From the NCBI RefSeq assembly GCF_022095675.1, contig NZ_JAHYSG010000022.1, positions 1-64,000 on the forward strand: a DNA stretch of 64,000 nucleotides, given 5' to 3'. Origin of the DNA: Dactylosporangium sp. AC04546 (GTDB taxonomy: Bacteria; Actinomycetota; Actinomycetes; Mycobacteriales; Micromonosporaceae). The notes beneath the pieces were generated by a model. It saw only the letters and a list, made by a program, of their open reading frames with translations, was not told the DNA's origin and did no database searches. Shown piece by piece: positions 36,753 to 45,585 of this stretch (position 1 is its first letter; every line of letters begins with the position of its first letter). The translations under genes were made by a program, and so were the position numbers.

Positions 36753-37859
36753 GTGATCGATGTCTTTGCGACCGAGGAGCGGCGCCGGCTGCGCGAGCTG
36801 ACCCGCACGTTCGTCACCCGCGAGGTGCTCCCCCACCTCAACGCGTGGGAGGACGCCGGCGAGGTGCCCCGCGCATTGCACCGCACGGCGGCCGAGCTGG
36901 GACTGCTCGGCATCGGCTTCCCCGAGGAGGTCGGCGGCTCGGGCGGCGACCTGCTCGACACCGTCGTGGTCACCGAGGAGCTCATTCAGGCCGGCGGCTC
37001 GTCGGGCCTGGTCGCGGCCCTGTTCACGCACGGCATCGCGCTACCGCACATCGTCGCCCACGGCGATCGCGAGCTGATCGAGCGGTACGTGAGGCCCACC
37101 CTGGCCGGCGAGAGGATCGGCTGCCTGGCGATCACCGAGCCGGATGGCGGCTCCGACGTGGCCGGCATCCGCACCGCCGCGTTGCCGGACGGTGGTCACT
37201 ACGTCGTCAACGGCGCCAAGACGTACATCACCAGCGGTGCCCGGGCCGACTTCGCCACGACCGCCGTGCGGACGCCGGACGGCTTCGCCCTGCTGGTGAC
37301 CGAGGGCTTCACCGTCACCCGAAGGTTGGACAAGATGGGCTGGCGCTGCTCCGACACCGCGGAGCTGTCCTTTGTGGACGTGCGCGTGCCGGCGGCCCAC
37401 CGGGTCGGCGGGTTCGCCGAGCTGATGACCCACTTCGCCACCGAGCGGATCTCGTTGGCGGTACAGGCGTACGCGACCGCGCAGCGCTGCCTCGACCTGA
37501 CGCTGGCCTGGGTGCGGGACCGGCAGACGTTCGGCCGGCCGCTCGCCAGCCGGCAGCTCGTGCGGCACCGGCTGGCCGAGATGGCCCGGCAGGTCGACGC
37601 CGCGCGGGCCTACGTCCGGCACGTGGCGCTGCGTGTCGCAAGCGGCGAGCGACTCGTTACGGAGGTGGCGATGGCGAAGAACACCGCCGTTCTGGCCTGC
37701 GACCACGTCGTCGACCAGGCCGTGCAGCTGCACGGTGGCCTCGGCTACATGCGGGACGCCGAGGTCGAGCGCCACTACCGCGACGCCCGGATCCTGGGCA
37801 TCGGGGGCGGGACCACGGAGATCATGAACGAGATCATCGCGAAGCAGTTGGGGGTCTGA
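36753..37859 (+). CDS. Acyl-CoA dehydrogenase
   Basis: A 368-residue flavoprotein dehydrogenating an acyl-CoA at the alpha-beta bond. Typical features are GIGFPEEVGGSGGD, ITEPDGGSDVAGIRT and the C-terminal signature with LHGGLGYMRDAEVERHYRDAR, whose context places the catalytic base near the family position. The GTG at 36753 has GGAGG 4-5 nt upstream, inside a dispersed repeat element. It ends 3 nt before the carboxylase beta gene. Isovaleryl- or citronellyl-type substrates are plausible from the neighbours; sequence alone does not fix this. Confidence 0.92.
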   Translation: MIDVFATEERRRLRELTRTFVTREVLPHLNAWEDAGEVPRALHRTAAELGLLGIGFPEEVGGSGGDLLDTVVVTEELIQAGGSSGLVAALFTHGIALPHIVAHGDRELIERYVRPTLAGERIGCLAITEPDGGSDVAGIRTAALPDGGHYVVNGAKTYITSGARADFATTAVRTPDGFALLVTEGFTVTRRLDKMGWRCSDTAELSFVDVRVPAAHRVGGFAELMTHFATERISLAVQAYATAQRCLDLTLAWVRDRQTFGRPLASRQLVRHRLAEMARQVDAARAYVRHVALRVASGERLVTEVAMAKNTAVLACDHVVDQAVQLHGGLGYMRDAEVERHYRDARILGIGGGTTEIMNEIIAKQLGV

Positions 37860-37862
37860 GGC

Positions 37863-39440
37863 ATGCCGGTGTTGACGAGCAACCTCGACCCGCGGAGCAC
37901 GGCCTACCGCGAGAACCGCGAGGCCATGCTGGAGCGGCTGACCGAGCTGGAGTCGGCGCTGCGGCAGGCCCGCGGCGGGGGTGGCGAGAAGTACGTGACC
38001 CGCCACCACGCCCGCGGCAAGCTGCTCCCGCGCGAGCGGATCGAGCTGCTGATCGACCGCGACGCGCCGTTCCTGGAGCTGTGCCCGGTGGCTGCCTGGG
38101 GCACCGACTACCCGGTCGGCGCGAGCGTGGTGACCGGCATCGGCATCGTCGAGGGCCAGCCGTGTGTCGTCGTCGCCAACGACCCGACCGTGCGGGGCGG
38201 GGCCGTCAACCCGTACTCGCTGAAGAAGACGCAGCGGGCCCACCAGATCGCCCGCGACAACCGGCTGCCGATGATCAACCTGGTCGAGTCGGGCGGCGCC
38301 GACCTGCCGCAGCAGGCGGAGATCTTCATCCCGGGCGGCGCGGCGTTCCGCGACCTGACCCGGCTGTCGGCGCAGAACATCCCGACCGTCGCCGTCGTGT
38401 TCGGCAACGCGACGGCCGGCGGGGCGTACGTGCCGGGCATGTCCGACTACACGATCTTCGTGCGCGACCGGGCCAAGGTGTTCCTGGCCGGCCCGCCGCT
38501 GGTGAAGATGGCCACCGGCGAGACGGTCGACGACGAGACGCTCGGCGGCGCGGTCATGCACGCCACCCGCTCCGGCCTGGCCGACTTCGTCGCCGAGGAC
38601 GAGCGGGACGCGCTGCGGCTGGCCCGGTCGTGCGTGAAGAGCTTCGCCCGGTTCGACAACCGCGGCTACGGCACCGAGCCCAAGCTCGACCCCGAGGACC
38701 TGCTGGGCATCCCGTCGGCCGACCTGCGAGTGCCGTTCGACCCGCGCGAGATCCTGGCCCGGGTGCTCGACGGCAGCGAGTTCGACGAGTTCAAGCCGGC
38801 CTACGGCACCGCGCTGTGCACCGGCTGGGGCGCCGTGCACGGCCACCGGGTCGGCGTGCTGGCCAACGTCCGCGGCGTCCTGTTCTCGCAGGAGGCGCAG
38901 AAGGCGGCGCAGTTCATCCAGCTCGCCAACGCGAGCGGCACGCCGCTGATCTTCCTGCAGAACACCACCGGCTACATGGTCGGCAGCGAGTACGAGCAGG
39001 GCGGCATCATCAAGCACGGCGCCCTCATGATCAACGCGGTGGCCAACTCGCGGGTCCCCCACCTGACGATCAACATCGGCGCCTCCTACGGCGCCGGCAA
39101 CTACGGCATGTGCGGGCGGGCCTTCGAGCCCCGGTTCCTGTTCACCTGGCCCAACGCCAAGTCGGCGGTGATGGGGCCGCAGCAGCTGGCCGGCGTGCTG
39201 TCGATCGTGGCCCGGCAGGCGGCCGAGGCCAAGGGGCACACCTACGACGAGGAGCAGGACCGCACGATGCGGTTCATGGTCGAGCACAAGGTCGAGCAGG
39301 AGTCGGCGGCTTTGTTCCTCTCCGGCCGCCTGTACGACGACGGCGTCATCGACCCGCGCGACACCCGCACGGTCCTCGGCATGTGCCTGGCGCTGGTCCA
39401 TGCCGACGGTCCGGCTCACTTCGGCGTCTTCCGACACTAG
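37863..39440 (+). CDS. Acyl-CoA carboxylase, carboxyltransferase (beta) subunit
   Basis: A 525-residue biotin-dependent carboxyltransferase that moves carboxyl from carboxybiotin to an acyl-CoA. N- and C-terminal crotonase-like halves are recognisable (VANDPTVRGGAVNPYSLKK, GGAYVPGMSDYTIFV, QNTTGYMVGSEYEQGGI, GASYGAGNYGMCGRAF). The insert QNTTGYMVG and overall length are closest to methylcrotonyl- or geranyl-CoA carboxylase beta subunits rather than propionyl-CoA types, which is an inference. It is followed after 9 nt by its alpha partner. Confidence 0.93.
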   Translation: MPVLTSNLDPRSTAYRENREAMLERLTELESALRQARGGGGEKYVTRHHARGKLLPRERIELLIDRDAPFLELCPVAAWGTDYPVGASVVTGIGIVEGQPCVVVANDPTVRGGAVNPYSLKKTQRAHQIARDNRLPMINLVESGGADLPQQAEIFIPGGAAFRDLTRLSAQNIPTVAVVFGNATAGGAYVPGMSDYTIFVRDRAKVFLAGPPLVKMATGETVDDETLGGAVMHATRSGLADFVAEDERDALRLARSCVKSFARFDNRGYGTEPKLDPEDLLGIPSADLRVPFDPREILARVLDGSEFDEFKPAYGTALCTGWGAVHGHRVGVLANVRGVLFSQEAQKAAQFIQLANASGTPLIFLQNTTGYMVGSEYEQGGIIKHGALMINAVANSRVPHLTINIGASYGAGNYGMCGRAFEPRFLFTWPNAKSAVMGPQQLAGVLSIVARQAAEAKGHTYDEEQDRTMRFMVEHKVEQESAALFLSGRLYDDGVIDPRDTRTVLGMCLALVHADGPAHFGVFRH

Positions 39441-39449
39441 GGGTACAAC

Positions 39450-41471
39450 GTGATTCGCAGGCTGCTGGTCGCCAACCGCGGCGAGATCGCGCGCCGGGTC
39501 TTCGCCACCTGCCGGTCCATGGGCATCGAGACGGTCGCGGTGTATTCCGACGCGGATGCCGACTCGCCGCACGTCGGGGAGGCCGACTACGCGGTACACC
39601 TGCCGGGGAGTGCGCCGAGCGCCACCTATCTGCGGGGCGACCTGCTGATCGCGGCCGCGCGCAAGTGCGGTGCCGACGCGGTGCACCCGGGGTACGGCTT
39701 CCTCTCGGAGAACGCCGACTTCGCGCGGGCCGTCATCGACGCCGGCCTCACCTGGGTCGGCCCCTCCCCGAAGGCCATCGCGATGATGGGCTCGAAGCTG
39801 GAGGCCAAGCAGCTGCTCGCCGACGTCGGCGTGCCGATGCTGCCGACCGCGGTCGAGCCGGAGCAGGTCGACGCGTTCCCGGTGCTGGTGAAGGCGTCGG
39901 CCGGCGGCGGCGGGCGGGGCATGCGGGTGGTCCGCGACCGCGAGGCGCTGGCCGAGGCGGTGGCCGCCGCACGGCGGGAGGCGGCGTCGGCGTTCGGCGA
40001 CGGGACGGTCTTCTGCGAGCGGTACATCGAGCGCGCCCGCCACATCGAAGTACAGATCATGGCCGACTCGCACGGCAACGTCGTGCCGCTCGGCGAGCGC
40101 GAGTGCTCGATCCAGCGGCGCCACCAGAAGATCGTCGAGGAGACCCCGTCCCCGGCGGTCGACGCGGCGCTGCGCGAGAAGCTCTGCCAGGCCGCCATCT
40201 CCGCCGCCCGCGCCGTCTCCTACGTCGGCGCCGGCACCGTCGAGTTCCTGCTCGCGCCGTCCGGCGAGTTCTTCTTCCTGGAGATGAACACCCGCCTGCA
40301 GGTCGAGCACCCGGTGACCGAATGCGTGATCGGGGTGGACATCGTCCGGCTCCAGCTGCACGTCGCCGAGGGCGGCACGCTGCCGTTCAACGGGTCGCCG
40401 CCGCTGCGCGGCCACGCGATCGAGGTCCGCCTCTACGCGGAGGACCCAGCGTACGCCTGGATGCCCTCGACCGGCACGCTGCACCGCTTCGACCTGCCGG
40501 GCGTCACCCACGCGTTCGGCCCGCTGACCACCCCCGGCCTGCGGCTCGACTCGGGCGTCACCGACGGCTCGGTCGTCGGCGTGCACTACGACCCGATGCT
40601 GGCCAAGGTCATCGCCTGGGCGCCCACCCGGGCCGAGGCCGCGCGCATGCTCTCCAACGCGCTCGCTCGGGCCCGTATCCACGGCGTCACGACCAACCGC
40701 GACCTGCTCGTGCGCGTCCTGCGCCACTCGGCGTTCCTGTCCGGCGGCACCGACACCGGCTTCCTCGACCGGCATCCCGAGGTGTTCGCGCCGCTGCTGT
40801 CGTCGGTCGACGCGGTCCGGCTGTCGTGCCTCGCGGCCGCTCTGGCCGGCGCCGCGCGGCGGGGCAAGTCGGCCACGCTGCCGGGCCTGCCCTCCGGCTG
40901 GCGCAACGTCCCCAGCGCGCTGCAGACGGTGGTGTACGAGGGGCCGACCGGCACGATCGAGGTCGGCTACCGGCTGGACCGTAGCAACGACCTCGCCGCG
41001 TGGGCGGTGCGCCGGATCGACCCGGAGGACATCGGCCTGCCCGGCGCCGCGCTCGATCCGGCCGGCGCGCCCGACCACCCGCCGGCGGCGATCCTCTCCG
41101 CCACCGGCGACCGGGTCGTGCTCGACGTGGCCGGGGTGCGCCTCCAGTTCGCGGTGCACGAGGTCGACGGGGTGTCGTTCGTGGACAGTCCCGAGGGGTC
41201 CATGACGCTGACGGAGCTTCCGCGGTACCCCCTGCCCGTCACCGAGCAGCCCGAGGGCTCGCTGGTCGCGCCGCTGCCCGGCGCGGTCGGGCGGGTCCTC
41301 GTCGTTCCCGGCCAGCGGGTCGCCGCCGGCGAGCTCCTGCTGACCGTGGAGGCGATGAAGCTCGAACACCCTGTTCACGCCCCAACCGACGGTGTCATCA
41401 GCGACCTGCGGGTCGCGGCCGGCTCGCAGGTCGAGTCCGGCGCGCTGCTGGCGGTGCTCACCCCCTCATAG
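39450..41471 (+). CDS. Acyl-CoA carboxylase, biotin carboxylase plus BCCP (alpha) subunit
   Basis: A 673-residue alpha chain. The biotin carboxylase domain (1-450) has RRLLVANRGEIARRVF, the ATP-grasp loop KASAGGGGRGMRVV, EMNTRLQVEHPVTE and a central linker region. The C-terminal biotinyl domain (about 600-673) carries the biotinylation site VEAMKLEHPVHAP, with Leu instead of the common Met after Lys. It forms the carboxylase with the beta subunit just upstream; 3-methylcrotonyl-CoA or geranyl-CoA are the likely substrates. The GTG start is preceded by GGGGTACAAC. Confidence 0.93.
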   Translation: MIRRLLVANRGEIARRVFATCRSMGIETVAVYSDADADSPHVGEADYAVHLPGSAPSATYLRGDLLIAAARKCGADAVHPGYGFLSENADFARAVIDAGLTWVGPSPKAIAMMGSKLEAKQLLADVGVPMLPTAVEPEQVDAFPVLVKASAGGGGRGMRVVRDREALAEAVAAARREAASAFGDGTVFCERYIERARHIEVQIMADSHGNVVPLGERECSIQRRHQKIVEETPSPAVDAALREKLCQAAISAARAVSYVGAGTVEFLLAPSGEFFFLEMNTRLQVEHPVTECVIGVDIVRLQLHVAEGGTLPFNGSPPLRGHAIEVRLYAEDPAYAWMPSTGTLHRFDLPGVTHAFGPLTTPGLRLDSGVTDGSVVGVHYDPMLAKVIAWAPTRAEAARMLSNALARARIHGVTTNRDLLVRVLRHSAFLSGGTDTGFLDRHPEVFAPLLSSVDAVRLSCLAAALAGAARRGKSATLPGLPSGWRNVPSALQTVVYEGPTGTIEVGYRLDRSNDLAAWAVRRIDPEDIGLPGAALDPAGAPDHPPAAILSATGDRVVLDVAGVRLQFAVHEVDGVSFVDSPEGSMTLTELPRYPLPVTEQPEGSLVAPLPGAVGRVLVVPGQRVAAGELLLTVEAMKLEHPVHAPTDGVISDLRVAAGSQVESGALLAVLTPS

Positions 41472-41491
41472 TTTTCTTTTGGGAGCCTGCG

Positions 41492-42652
41492 TTGGACTTC
41501 GACTACACCCCTGAGCAGCAAGATCTCCGCGACGCCGTCGCCAAGCTCGGCAAGCGCTACGGGCACGAGTACTTCGTGCGCAAGGCGAAGGCCGGCGAGC
41601 ACTCCGACGAGCTGTGGGAGGAGGCCGCCCGGCTCGGCTACCTGGGCGTCAGCGTCCCGGAGGAGTTCGGCGGCGGTGGCGGCGGCATCACCGAGCTGGC
41701 GATCGTGTGCGAGGAGCTGGCGGCGGCGGGCTCGCCCCTACTGCTGCTCGTCGTCTCCCCCGCGATCGTGGCGACGATCGTGAACCGCCACGGCACTCCC
41801 GCGCAGCGCTCCGCGCTGCTGCCGGGGTTCGGTTCGGGCACCTTGAAGGTGTGCTTCGCCATCACCGAGCCCGATGCCGGCTCGAACTTCCACAAGCTCG
41901 CCACGGTGGCGCGGGCATCGTCTGGCGGCTATGTCTTGAACGGCCGGAAGGTGTACATTTCGGGCGTCGACGAGTGCTCCCACGTGCTCGTGGTGGCCCG
42001 CCTGGAGGACGCGCGCACGGGCAAGCTGAAGCCCGCCCTGTTCCTGGTGCCCACCGACTCGGCCGGGCTCACCGCGTCGAAGCTGGAGATGGAGATCGTC
42101 TCCCCGGAGAACCAGTTCCTGCTGTTCCTGGACGACGTGGAGGTACCGGCGTCGGCCCTGATCGGCGAGGACGTGGAGGCCGGCCTGCCGGCGCTGTTCT
42201 CCGGCCTGAACCCGGAGCGCATCACGGTCGCCGCGATGGGGTGCGGGGTCGCGCGGTACGCGCTGGAGCGAGCCTCGACGTACACGGCGACGCGCTCGGT
42301 GTGGGGCCGCTCGATCGGCAGCCACCAGGGCGTGGCGCACCCGCTGGCCCACGCGCACATCCAGGTGGAGCTGGCCCGATTGATGGTGGCCAAGGCGGCG
42401 GCCCTGTACGACGCGGGCCGCGACCTGGAGGCGGGCGTGGCCGCGAACATGGCCAAGTACGCGTCCGCGGACGCGGCGGCCCTGGCGGTCGACACGGCGA
42501 TCCAGGCACTGGGCGGCAACGGCATGACCACGGAGTATGGCGTGGCGACCCTGCTGGGCTCGGTCCGCGCGGGCCGGATCGCACCGGTGTCGCGCGAGAT
42601 GATCCTCAACTTCGTCGCCCAGCACCTAATGGGCCAGGAAAAATCCTACTAG
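41492..42652 (+). CDS. Acyl-CoA dehydrogenase (TTG start)
   Basis: A 386-residue second acyl-CoA dehydrogenase of the operon, with SVPEEFGGGGGG, ITEPDAGSNFHKL and the C-terminal TAIQALGGNGMTTEYGV. The natural N-terminus LDFDYTPEQQDLRDAV begins at TTG 41492, 7-8 nt after GGGAG. There is no ATG or GTG that gives a better N-terminus; earlier ones lie in the biotin carboxylase gene. It may act on a different chain or step than the dehydrogenase at 36753. Its last 27 bases overlap the 3' end of a convergent gene. Confidence 0.9.
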   Translation: MDFDYTPEQQDLRDAVAKLGKRYGHEYFVRKAKAGEHSDELWEEAARLGYLGVSVPEEFGGGGGGITELAIVCEELAAAGSPLLLLVVSPAIVATIVNRHGTPAQRSALLPGFGSGTLKVCFAITEPDAGSNFHKLATVARASSGGYVLNGRKVYISGVDECSHVLVVARLEDARTGKLKPALFLVPTDSAGLTASKLEMEIVSPENQFLLFLDDVEVPASALIGEDVEAGLPALFSGLNPERITVAAMGCGVARYALERASTYTATRSVWGRSIGSHQGVAHPLAHAHIQVELARLMVAKAAALYDAGRDLEAGVAANMAKYASADAAALAVDTAIQALGGNGMTTEYGVATLLGSVRAGRIAPVSREMILNFVAQHLMGQEKSY

Positions 42653-42967
42653 TCCCCCCACCACGACGAGGGGCCCCGCGAGGGCCGCCATGGTTCCGGC
42701 CGTGGCGGCCCGGGCCGGTATCCATTCGACGAGCGGCCAGATCAGCGCCCACGAGACGACCAGGCTCACGAGTCCGACCGCGAGGCCGGCGACCGACACC
42801 ACCCACAGCAGCGTGTACCCGAAGCCGCGGCAGGCGAAGTCGTCGGTGTAGCACTCCAGCTCCCCGGGCGCCAGGTACGCGTACGCGAGCACGCCACCGA
42901 CCACCAGGTAGGCGGCGTACCACCCACTCATCACCTGCCGCGCCCGCCGCAACGCCTCGTCCCCCAT
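42626..42967 (-). CDS. Small polytopic membrane protein
   Basis: A 113-residue protein with three probable membrane helices: about 14-33 (AAYLVVGGVLAYAYL), 45-73 (FGYTLLWVVSVAGLAVGLVSLVV) and 90-112 (MAALAGPLVVVGGLVGFFLA). There are two cysteines in the first external loop. I do not recognise the family. The ATG at 42967 has AGGATGG about 6 nt upstream; another ATG three codons earlier is possible. It converges on, and overlaps by 27 nt, the end of the acyl-CoA dehydrogenase gene, so the two share a terminator region. Confidence 0.55.
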   Translation of the reverse strand: MGDEALRRARQVMSGWYAAYLVVGGVLAYAYLAPGELECYTDDFACRGFGYTLLWVVSVAGLAVGLVSLVVSWALIWPLVEWIPARAATAGTMAALAGPLVVVGGLVGFFLAH

Positions 42968-43134
42968 GCGGCCCATCCTGCGGCCTGCATTCCGCCGCGT
43001 CGCCCCCACACACGGAATCTTCACGGAATGCGCTCGGCCGGCCGGTTGCCGCGACGCATTGACGTGCCTCGTTAGCGTTTCGGGTTTCGCAAGGTCAACG
43101 CCGATGGCTGGCCGCCGATGCTTGAATCGGCGGC

Positions 43135-43614
43135 GTGACCGACAACTGGCTCGCGCAGCTGCCCGCCGACACCGCCCAGCATGCCCGGAGACTGCTGGAT
43201 ACGCTCAGCCAACTGGGATGCCAGGACCCAGACGGCTGGGTCCGCTCAGAGGTCACCGAGAACATCCCGCAAGCAGCCAGATACCGGTTCCTACACACCC
43301 TCTGGCCTCGAATGATCGACGCATGGCAGACCGGGATCGACAACATCCCAGCCGCACAACGAGCCCTCCAGGCCGGCGCCGACCACGACGACCTGGCCCG
43401 CCTGGCCCGCGTGGTGGCCTACGAGACCGTCTTCGGCCTGCTCTACCACCTCGACGACGACGATCCAGACGAACTCGCCAACGCGCTGCCCGGATGGCGA
43501 CTCGTCGAGACCGACTCCGATGGCACCCCAACCGGACGTACCGTCGAGGGCCTCTACGAATCCCTACTCAGTCTCGACCCATCCGGCCGCGACGGTAGCG
43601 ACTTCGACACCTGA
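43135..43614 (+). CDS. Small acidic hypothetical protein
   Basis: A 159-residue, acidic, soluble-looking protein with Trp and Leu spaced as in helical bundles (WLAQLPADTAQHARRLL, LHTLWPRMIDAW). A run HLDDDDPDEL precedes a C-terminal part ending GRDGSDFDT. I cannot name the family. Size, charge and the surrounding islet of unrelated small genes recall orphan immunity proteins, but this is only a guess. The GTG start has no strong ribosome site. It converges on the next gene with a 2-nt gap. Confidence 0.55.
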   Translation: MTDNWLAQLPADTAQHARRLLDTLSQLGCQDPDGWVRSEVTENIPQAARYRFLHTLWPRMIDAWQTGIDNIPAAQRALQAGADHDDLARLARVVAYETVFGLLYHLDDDDPDELANALPGWRLVETDSDGTPTGRTVEGLYESLLSLDPSGRDGSDFDT

Positions 43615-43616
43615 AC

Positions 43617-44222
43617 CTACAAGTTGCCGATCCAGCGGTACCAGCTGCCGCCGAGGTGTTTGAACTGTGGCCAATACAACTCGACGGTGTCGAGTTCCGC
43701 AGTCGGCCCGCCTGGCAGGTAGGCGAAGCCAGCGCCGTAGAGGCCGCCGTGAGCTTCGTAGAAGACCGCGCCACCGGGCACCCAACCAGCTTCGGTGATG
43801 CTGTAGAGGCCCAACCGGCGCGGCACGATGAAACCCTCCCACTCGCTGCCCGGTGGTGGAATCGGATGTCCGGCGACGACGGCGGCGAACGCGCCCCGGC
43901 TGGCCGCCCACCGCATCTTGAACGGCGCACCGGTGCAGAGCAGGGCCAAGGTGAGTACGCCGACGACCGGTCCGGCCAGGAACCATCCTCGCCGCCTGCC
44001 GGTGGTCCTGGCGACGGAGATGGTCCAGCCGAGCCAGAAACAGCCAACGAGCACGGACGTGCAGCCGAAGGCCCCCAACAGGTACAAGTCGCCGTCCGGG
44101 TAGCTCACGGACCAGAGCACGCCACCCGCCACCGCAACGACGACCAGGTGGAACGCCCAGATCCAATGCCAGCCAGGTCCAGCCTTCGGCGCAGCGTCAT
44201 CGCTTGTCGCGGTGTCCGACAT
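43617..44222 (-). CDS. Membrane protein of unknown function
   Basis: A 201-residue protein with an N-terminal hydrophilic tail, three membrane helices (about 20-40, 45-68 and 80-98) and a C-terminal external domain of about 100 residues rich in Gly, Tyr and Trp (for example YSITEAGWVPGG and YWPQFKHLGGSWYRWIG). I do not recognise it. It is a single gene facing away from an IS481 remnant and tail-to-tail with the preceding hypothetical gene. Confidence 0.6.
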   Translation of the reverse strand: MSDTATSDDAAPKAGPGWHWIWAFHLVVVAVAGGVLWSVSYPDGDLYLLGAFGCTSVLVGCFWLGWTISVARTTGRRRGWFLAGPVVGVLTLALLCTGAPFKMRWAASRGAFAAVVAGHPIPPPGSEWEGFIVPRRLGLYSITEAGWVPGGAVFYEAHGGLYGAGFAYLPGGPTAELDTVELYWPQFKHLGGSWYRWIGNL

Positions 44223-44289
44223 GGCGACATCATGCCGACCCGATCAGGCTCGGATCGAGAGCATGCACTGAATCTTCACACAGGCTCGT

Positions 44290-44766
44290 CAGCCGCGTGT
44301 TACCGCGGTCGAGGTCGACCGGACCGTCAACGCCGCCGGCCACGTCTCCCTGGGCCGGCATGTGGTGCTGGCAGCCGAGATCCTCGCCGGGCGCCGGGTG
44401 AGCATCCGCTTCGACCGGCAGACGCTGATGTTCTTCGACCCCGACACGCGCGAACTGTTGCGCACCCGCGCTAACCCGCTGACCCCGGCCGAGATCAGGC
44501 GGCTGCGCTCGGCCCGCCCCGCCGGTCCGCCACCACAGCCCCCGACCGGCCCGGTGCACGTTCAGCGCCACGCCTCCAACACCGGCGTCGTCATGGTCGC
44601 CGGAAAGAAGGTCGCCCTCGGCCGCGTCCACGCGGGCAAGACCGTCACCATCGACGTGTCCGACACCGAGATGGTCATCCACCGCAGTCTGCGACGCACC
44701 ACCGAGCAGCCTGCCACTCGGATCAAAGCCCATCGACCCCGCAAGACCGACCATCCCTCGGCCGAG
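44290..44766 (+). pseudogene. C-terminal fragment of an IS481-type transposase
   Basis: The frame reads PRVTAVEVDRTVNAAGHVSL, then a beta-rich stretch (RRVSIRFDRQTLMFF), then VHVQRHASNTGVVMVAGKK, GRVHAGKTVTIDV and HRPRK. This is the C-terminal beta-domain pattern of actinobacterial IS481-family transposases, whose normal ending has a second repeat of G..I..G...VG..HAGKTV. The DDE catalytic core that should precede it is absent: upstream DNA is the promoter side of the membrane-protein gene. The frame has no proper start. IS-end-like repeats lie downstream at 45231-45374. Confidence 0.65.
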
Positions 44767-44869
44767 GCGCTGCGAACCGCCCAGTCGCGCCGTGCCAGCA
44801 CGATGCACGACGTCGCCACGCTGCCCCCGAGGCAAAGTCTGGCTCCGCGCCCCAGGTTGTCGTTGGATG

Positions 44870-45151
44870 ATGACGACCATGGACAGCTTCGAAGGCCGCG
44901 CCTGGCTGGACTGGTGGGCGAACTCGTCCACCCTGCTCGACAGCGTCGAGGTGGCAGTCGTCATCACCACCAGCGGTGCCGAATGGGACGCTCATGGGTT
45001 CCTGACCAGCAACAAGGACGAGGACCGCGAGGGCTTCGCCTTCTTCTGCGACCTCGATCCCGTCTTCATGCTGCGATTCGAAGACGAGAGCACCGTCGCC
45101 GTGACCGTGCACCCCACCGACGAGCATCGCCGGTTCACCCTGACCGAGTAG
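44870..45151 (+). CDS. Small hypothetical protein within IS remnant region
   Basis: A 93-residue acidic protein (MTTMDSFEGRAWLDWWAN...) predicted mostly beta, with alternating hydrophobic residues (VEVAVVITTSG, FAFFCDLDP, VAVTVHPTDEHRRFTL). Family unknown. Possible ATGs occur at 44867, 44870 and 44879; TTGG and GAGG-like bases are weak, so the start is uncertain. It sits between a transposase fragment and IS-end repeats, so it could be a passenger or an older resident gene. Confidence 0.45.
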   Translation: MTTMDSFEGRAWLDWWANSSTLLDSVEVAVVITTSGAEWDAHGFLTSNKDEDREGFAFFCDLDPVFMLRFEDESTVAVTVHPTDEHRRFTLTE

Positions 45152-45230
45152 ACCGAGCCGGATCAACGCCCGATCGATCTTTAGAAGCGCCACGCCCGAG
45201 CACGTCTACGATGAAGCGTCCAAAACGTCC

Positions 45231-45374
45231 CTAGTCCACCTGTCCAACATCAGGTGAGACGGAAACGTCAAGCATGAGGTGGGACTAGACAGGAACCAGC
45301 CGCTGTCGTACTCCGCTTGATCCGTGACACGGTGAATCCAGTTGACGGTTACACGGGTCTCTAGCATGTTGGAC
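45231..45374. repeat. IS481-type terminal sequences, two facing copies
   Basis: Two 19-bp direct copies 25 bases apart (45242-45260 and 45267-45285, 15 of 19 identical, pattern GTC.A.CAT.AGGTG.GAC) lie between CTAGTCCACCT and AGGTGGGACTAG inverted ends (45231-45241, 45277-45288). A diverged inverted copy, TTGACGG...ATGTTGGAC, follows at 45342-45374. This fits relics of insertion-sequence ends. Confidence 0.55.
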
Positions 45375-45585
45375 ACGGACTGTCACGCCGACCGTCCACG
45401 ACGCTGGCGCGCCAGGGCATCCACTTCTTCCGATGAGAGGATGTCCGGGCAGGGAACCGGTGCCGTCATGGCCGTGAGCGGCGATCTTCCTTCGCTGGGC
45501 TGTCGGCCAGTCTCTGGAGCTGCTTACTGCGGCCAGAGGAGAGATCGAACGGTACGTGTGCTGGCTCCCAGAGGTCCGCTGGCCG
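45375..45585. other. Non-coding stretch after IS relic
   Basis: About 210 bases between the IS-end relics and the 3' end of the convergent gene. The short open frames here have no gene-like composition. Nothing else seen. Confidence 0.4.

Noticed and set aside
36845..40984. Very long plus-strand open frame (over 1300 codons) across the dehydrogenase and carboxylase genes
   Set aside because: It is Arg/Gly/Ala/Pro-rich without domains and lies out of frame with three clearly recognisable enzymes; an artefact of high GC.
37041..41378. Minus-strand open frame of over 1400 codons opposite the carboxylase operon
   Set aside because: Antisense shadow of GC-rich codons, rich in Val-Asp-Arg-His, with no recognisable motif.
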